Assembly: GCF_027887165.1 (NCBI RefSeq) | Contig: NC_077235.1 | Coordinates: forward strand, 4,212,859-4,276,858 | Direction of reading: 5' to 3' | Source: Monodelphis domestica | Lineage: Eukaryota > Chordata > Mammalia > Didelphimorphia > Didelphidae | DNA: 64,000 nt | Part shown: positions 61,647-64,000 of the stretch, piece after piece | How positions within the stretch are numbered: the first letter of the stretch is position 1 | Layout: the number at the start of each line of letters is the position of its first letter | Notes under the pieces: generated by a model | Seen by the model: only the letters and a program-made list of their open reading frames with translations | What the model was told of the DNA's origin: nothing | Databases searched by the model: none | Made by a program: the position numbers and the translations under genes

Positions 61647-64000
61647 CTCTCTCCCTCCCTCCCTCCCTCCCTCCCTCCCTGTCAGTCTCTCAGTCATTCT
61701 CATTCCTCTCTGTATTTCTGTATCTTTCTGTCTCAGTCTCTGTCTCCTTCTCTCTTTCTGTCTCTTTCTGTCTACCACTCTGTCTCTCTACCTCTGTCTC
61801 TCTCACTCTGTCCCTGTATCTTTCCCTTTCTCCCTGTATTGCTGTTTCTCAATCTCTCCCTCTCTGTCTCCTCCTCTTCTTGTCTCTCTCCCTTTCCCTC
61901 CTTTTCTCTGTCTCTTCCTTTTTGTCTCTGTCTCTCTCCCTTTCTCTGTCTCCATCTCTCTCTTTCCCTCTCTGTCTCTTCCCCCCCTCTCTTCCTTTCT
62001 TTGACTCTCTGTCTCTGTCTCTCCCCTCTCAATCTTTCCCTCTCTGTCTCTTTCTGTCTCCATCATTCCGTTTTCTCTCTCTCCCTTTCTCTCTGTCTCT
62101 ATCCCTTTCTTGTCTATCTCCCTTTATCTTGCTCTGTCTCTCTCCTCTGTCTCTGTCTCCCCCTTCTCCTTTGCTCTTTCTCTCTCTCTCTCTGTCTCCC
62201 TGTCTGTCTGTCTCTCTCTTTCACATACTTTCTCTCTCTATCTCTGTCCCTTTCCTGTCTCTATCTATCTCTCTCCTTCTTTATCTCTTTTTCCTTCTGT
62301 CTCTCTCTCCCTGTCAGTCTCTCAGTCATTTTCTATCCCTCTATCTCTTTCTGTATCTTTCTCTCAGGCTCTGTCTCCTTCCCGCTTTTTGTCTGTCTCT
62401 CTCTCCCTCTCTGTCTCTCTACCTTTCTCTCTCTGCCCCTATAACTTTCCCTTTCTCCTTCTATCTCTCTGTCTCTCAATCTCTCTTTCTCTCTCTCTGG
62501 TTCTTCCTCTTTTTGTTTCTTCCTCTTTCCCTCCCTTTCTCTGTCTCTGTCTACATGTCTCTCTCTTTCCCTCTCTGTCTCTCTTCCTTTCTTTGACTCT
62601 GTCTCTTTCTCCCTCTCAATCTCTCCCTCTCTTGTCTCTCTCTCTCTTATCTCTCCCTCTCAGTCTCTTTCTGTCTCTCTCATTCGCATTCTCTGTCTCT
62701 CTCCCTTTCTCTGCCAATCTACCTTTCTCTTGCTCTCTCTCCTTCTCTCTCTCTCTGTCACCCCCTTCTCTTTTTCTCTCTCTCTCCCTCTGTTTCTTCC
62801 TCTTTCTGTCTCATTCCTGTGTCTGTCTCTCTCCCTGTGTCTCTTTCTCTCCCTCTCTGTCTCTTTTTGTCTCTCTCCCTTTCCCTCCCTTTTTCTGTCT
62901 TCCTTTTTGCCTGTCTTTCTCCAATTTTCTGTCTCTGTCTCTCTCCCTTTCTTTGACTCTCTGTCTCTATCTCTTCTTCTTTCTGTTTCTGTCTCTCCAT
63001 CACTCTCTCCCTCTCTGGCTCATCCTTTCTGTCTGTCTCTCTCCCTTTCTTTGTCTCTGTCTCCATCTCTTCCCCTCTTTCTCTGCCTCTCTTTCTCTTT
63101 CTATATCTCTCCATCTCCATCTCAATCCTTCCCTCTCCCTGTCTGTCTCTTTCCCTTTGTCTCTGTCTCCCTGTCTCTCTCTCTCTCTCTCCTTTCTAAT
63201 TCTCCCTCTCCCTTTCTCTGTCTCTATATCTCTTCCTCTCTCTCTTTCTCATCCTTTCTTCTCTGTCTCTCTCCCTTTCTCTGTCTCTGGTCTCTATCTC
63301 TGTCTTCCCTTCTGTCTCTGTCTCCTTTTCTTTCTGTTTCTGTCTCTCCATCAGTCTTTCCTTGTCTCTTCCTCTCTCTCCCTTTCTCTATCACATCCTT
63401 TCTGTCTCTGTCCCTCTCCCTTTCTCTGTCTCTGTCTCTCTCTCCATCTCTCCCTCATGTGTCTCCCTCTTTTCTCTTATTCTTTCTCTCTCTGTCTTTC
63501 CCCCTTTAAGTCTCTCAGTCATTATCTATTCCTCTCTTTCTGTCTCAGTCTCTGTCTCTTTCCCTTTTTCTGTGTGTGTCTCTCTCTATCTTCTCTTTGT
63601 TCCTGTATCTTTCCCTTTCACTCTCTATTGTTGTCTCTCAATCTCTTCCTCTCTGTCTATCTCTCCCCTTCTGTCTTTTTCTCTCACTCTCTGTTTCTTC
63701 CTCTTTTTGTCTCTCTCCCTTTCCCTCCCTTTCTCTCTCTCTTCCTTTATGTCTCTGTCTCTCTCCCTTTCTCTGTCGGTCTCTCTTTCTCTGTCTCTGT
63801 CTCCATCTCTTTCTTTCCCTCTCTGTCTCTTCCTATCTCTGTCTCTCTCCCTTACTTTGACTCCTGTCTCTCCCTCTCAATCTTTCCCTCTCTTTCTTTC
63901 CCTCTCTGTCTCTCTCCCTGTGTCTCTTTCTCTCCCTCTGTCTCTTCCTCTGTTTTCTCTCTCCCTTTCCCTCCCTTTCTCTGTCTCTTCCTTTCTGTCT
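51590..64000 (+). repeat. ~12.4-kb CT-dominated tandem array with ~0.6-kb higher-order period (continues past the window)
   Basis: Almost entirely tctctc, tctgtctc, ccctttctctg and tccatctc words, with G and A only as isolated letters. Pure CT runs lie near 51748-51827, 56178-56254, 60224-60285 and 61574-61642. Longer words recur at a spacing near 0.6 kb or twice that: cagtctctcagtcatt-like at 59775, 60970, 61683, 62315, 63509; ctccctttccctcc at about 60649, 61304, 61882, 62521; ctttctttgactct at about 60763, 61993, 62590, 63850. Open frames of 1,459 and 1,703 codons exist only because stops need an A after T. All purines of the duplex lie on the - strand. Confidence 0.93.
61646..61680. repeat. 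(CCCT)n run inside the array
   Basis: Seven or so ccct tetramers directly after the (TC)n run at 61574-61642, just before a cagtctctcagtcatt landmark. Confidence 0.85.

Noticed and set aside
54369..62596. Open frames of 1,459 and 1,703 codons, rich in Ser/Leu/Phe/Pro
   Set aside because: CT-rich DNA almost never forms TAA, TAG or TGA, so long frames arise in several frames at once. Composition is purely that of the repeat, with no domain or splice structure.
42740..64000. The marsupial X-inactivation RNA gene RSX
   Set aside because: A repeat-rich marsupial X locus invites the idea, but RSX is, as I recall, near HPRT1/PHF6, not PFKFB1, and the repeats here are CT satellites without the expected neighbours.

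Overview
This is nuclear DNA of a mammal, almost certainly a marsupial. Split genes with GT-AG introns, an H/ACA snoRNA in an intron, MIR/CORE-type SINEs and L1 3' ends place it in mammals. The SINE family ending in cagctgggtggctcagtgg, with 16-17 bp target-site duplications, is the form abundant in marsupial genomes. The gene order MAGE-D family gene (+) facing PFKFB1 (-) matches human Xp11.21 (MAGED2/TRO then PFKFB1), so an X-chromosomal location is likely (inference). LAYOUT. (1) 1-1.26 kb: the 3' end of a MAGE-D-like gene on +, with a SNORA11-like H/ACA RNA in its last-but-one intron and a second SNORA11-like copy about 0.7 kb past its poly(A) signal. (2) 2.37-18.2 kb: a complete PFKFB1 gene on -. 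Fourteen coding exons (the liver-type first exon plus thirteen common ones) join in frame to 470 codons plus stop. I also find a candidate muscle-type first exon at 18.18-18.21 kb, with two E-boxes and an MEF2-like site just upstream. The liver-type first exon lies in a CpG-rich island. (3) 18.5-42.7 kb: mostly repeat debris. It holds L1 fragments (one with a twin-priming inversion), several SINEs, two copies of an LTR-like element in opposite orientation, and a broken gammaretrovirus-like remnant. A second CpG-rich segment at 33.15-33.86 kb and an exon-like segment at 36.23-36.39 kb may belong to an unrecognised transcript. (4) 42.7-64 kb: about 21 kb of strand-asymmetric, pyrimidine-rich tandem DNA. 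It shows repeated ~0.93 kb blocks (43.9-45.0 kb), a ~0.51-0.55 kb satellite (about 45.4-51.3 kb) interrupted by a 5'-end L1 fragment, and a CT-dominated array (51.6 kb to the window end) with a higher-order period near 0.6 kb. Very long open frames there (up to 1,703 codons) come from absence of stop codons in CT-rich DNA and are not genes. FUNCTION. The PFKFB1 product makes and degrades fructose 2,6-bisphosphate. Its introns hold unusual purine/pyrimidine tracts next to splice sites, with polarity that could pair around exon 7 or 8. The tandem-repeat region carries no recognisable gene.
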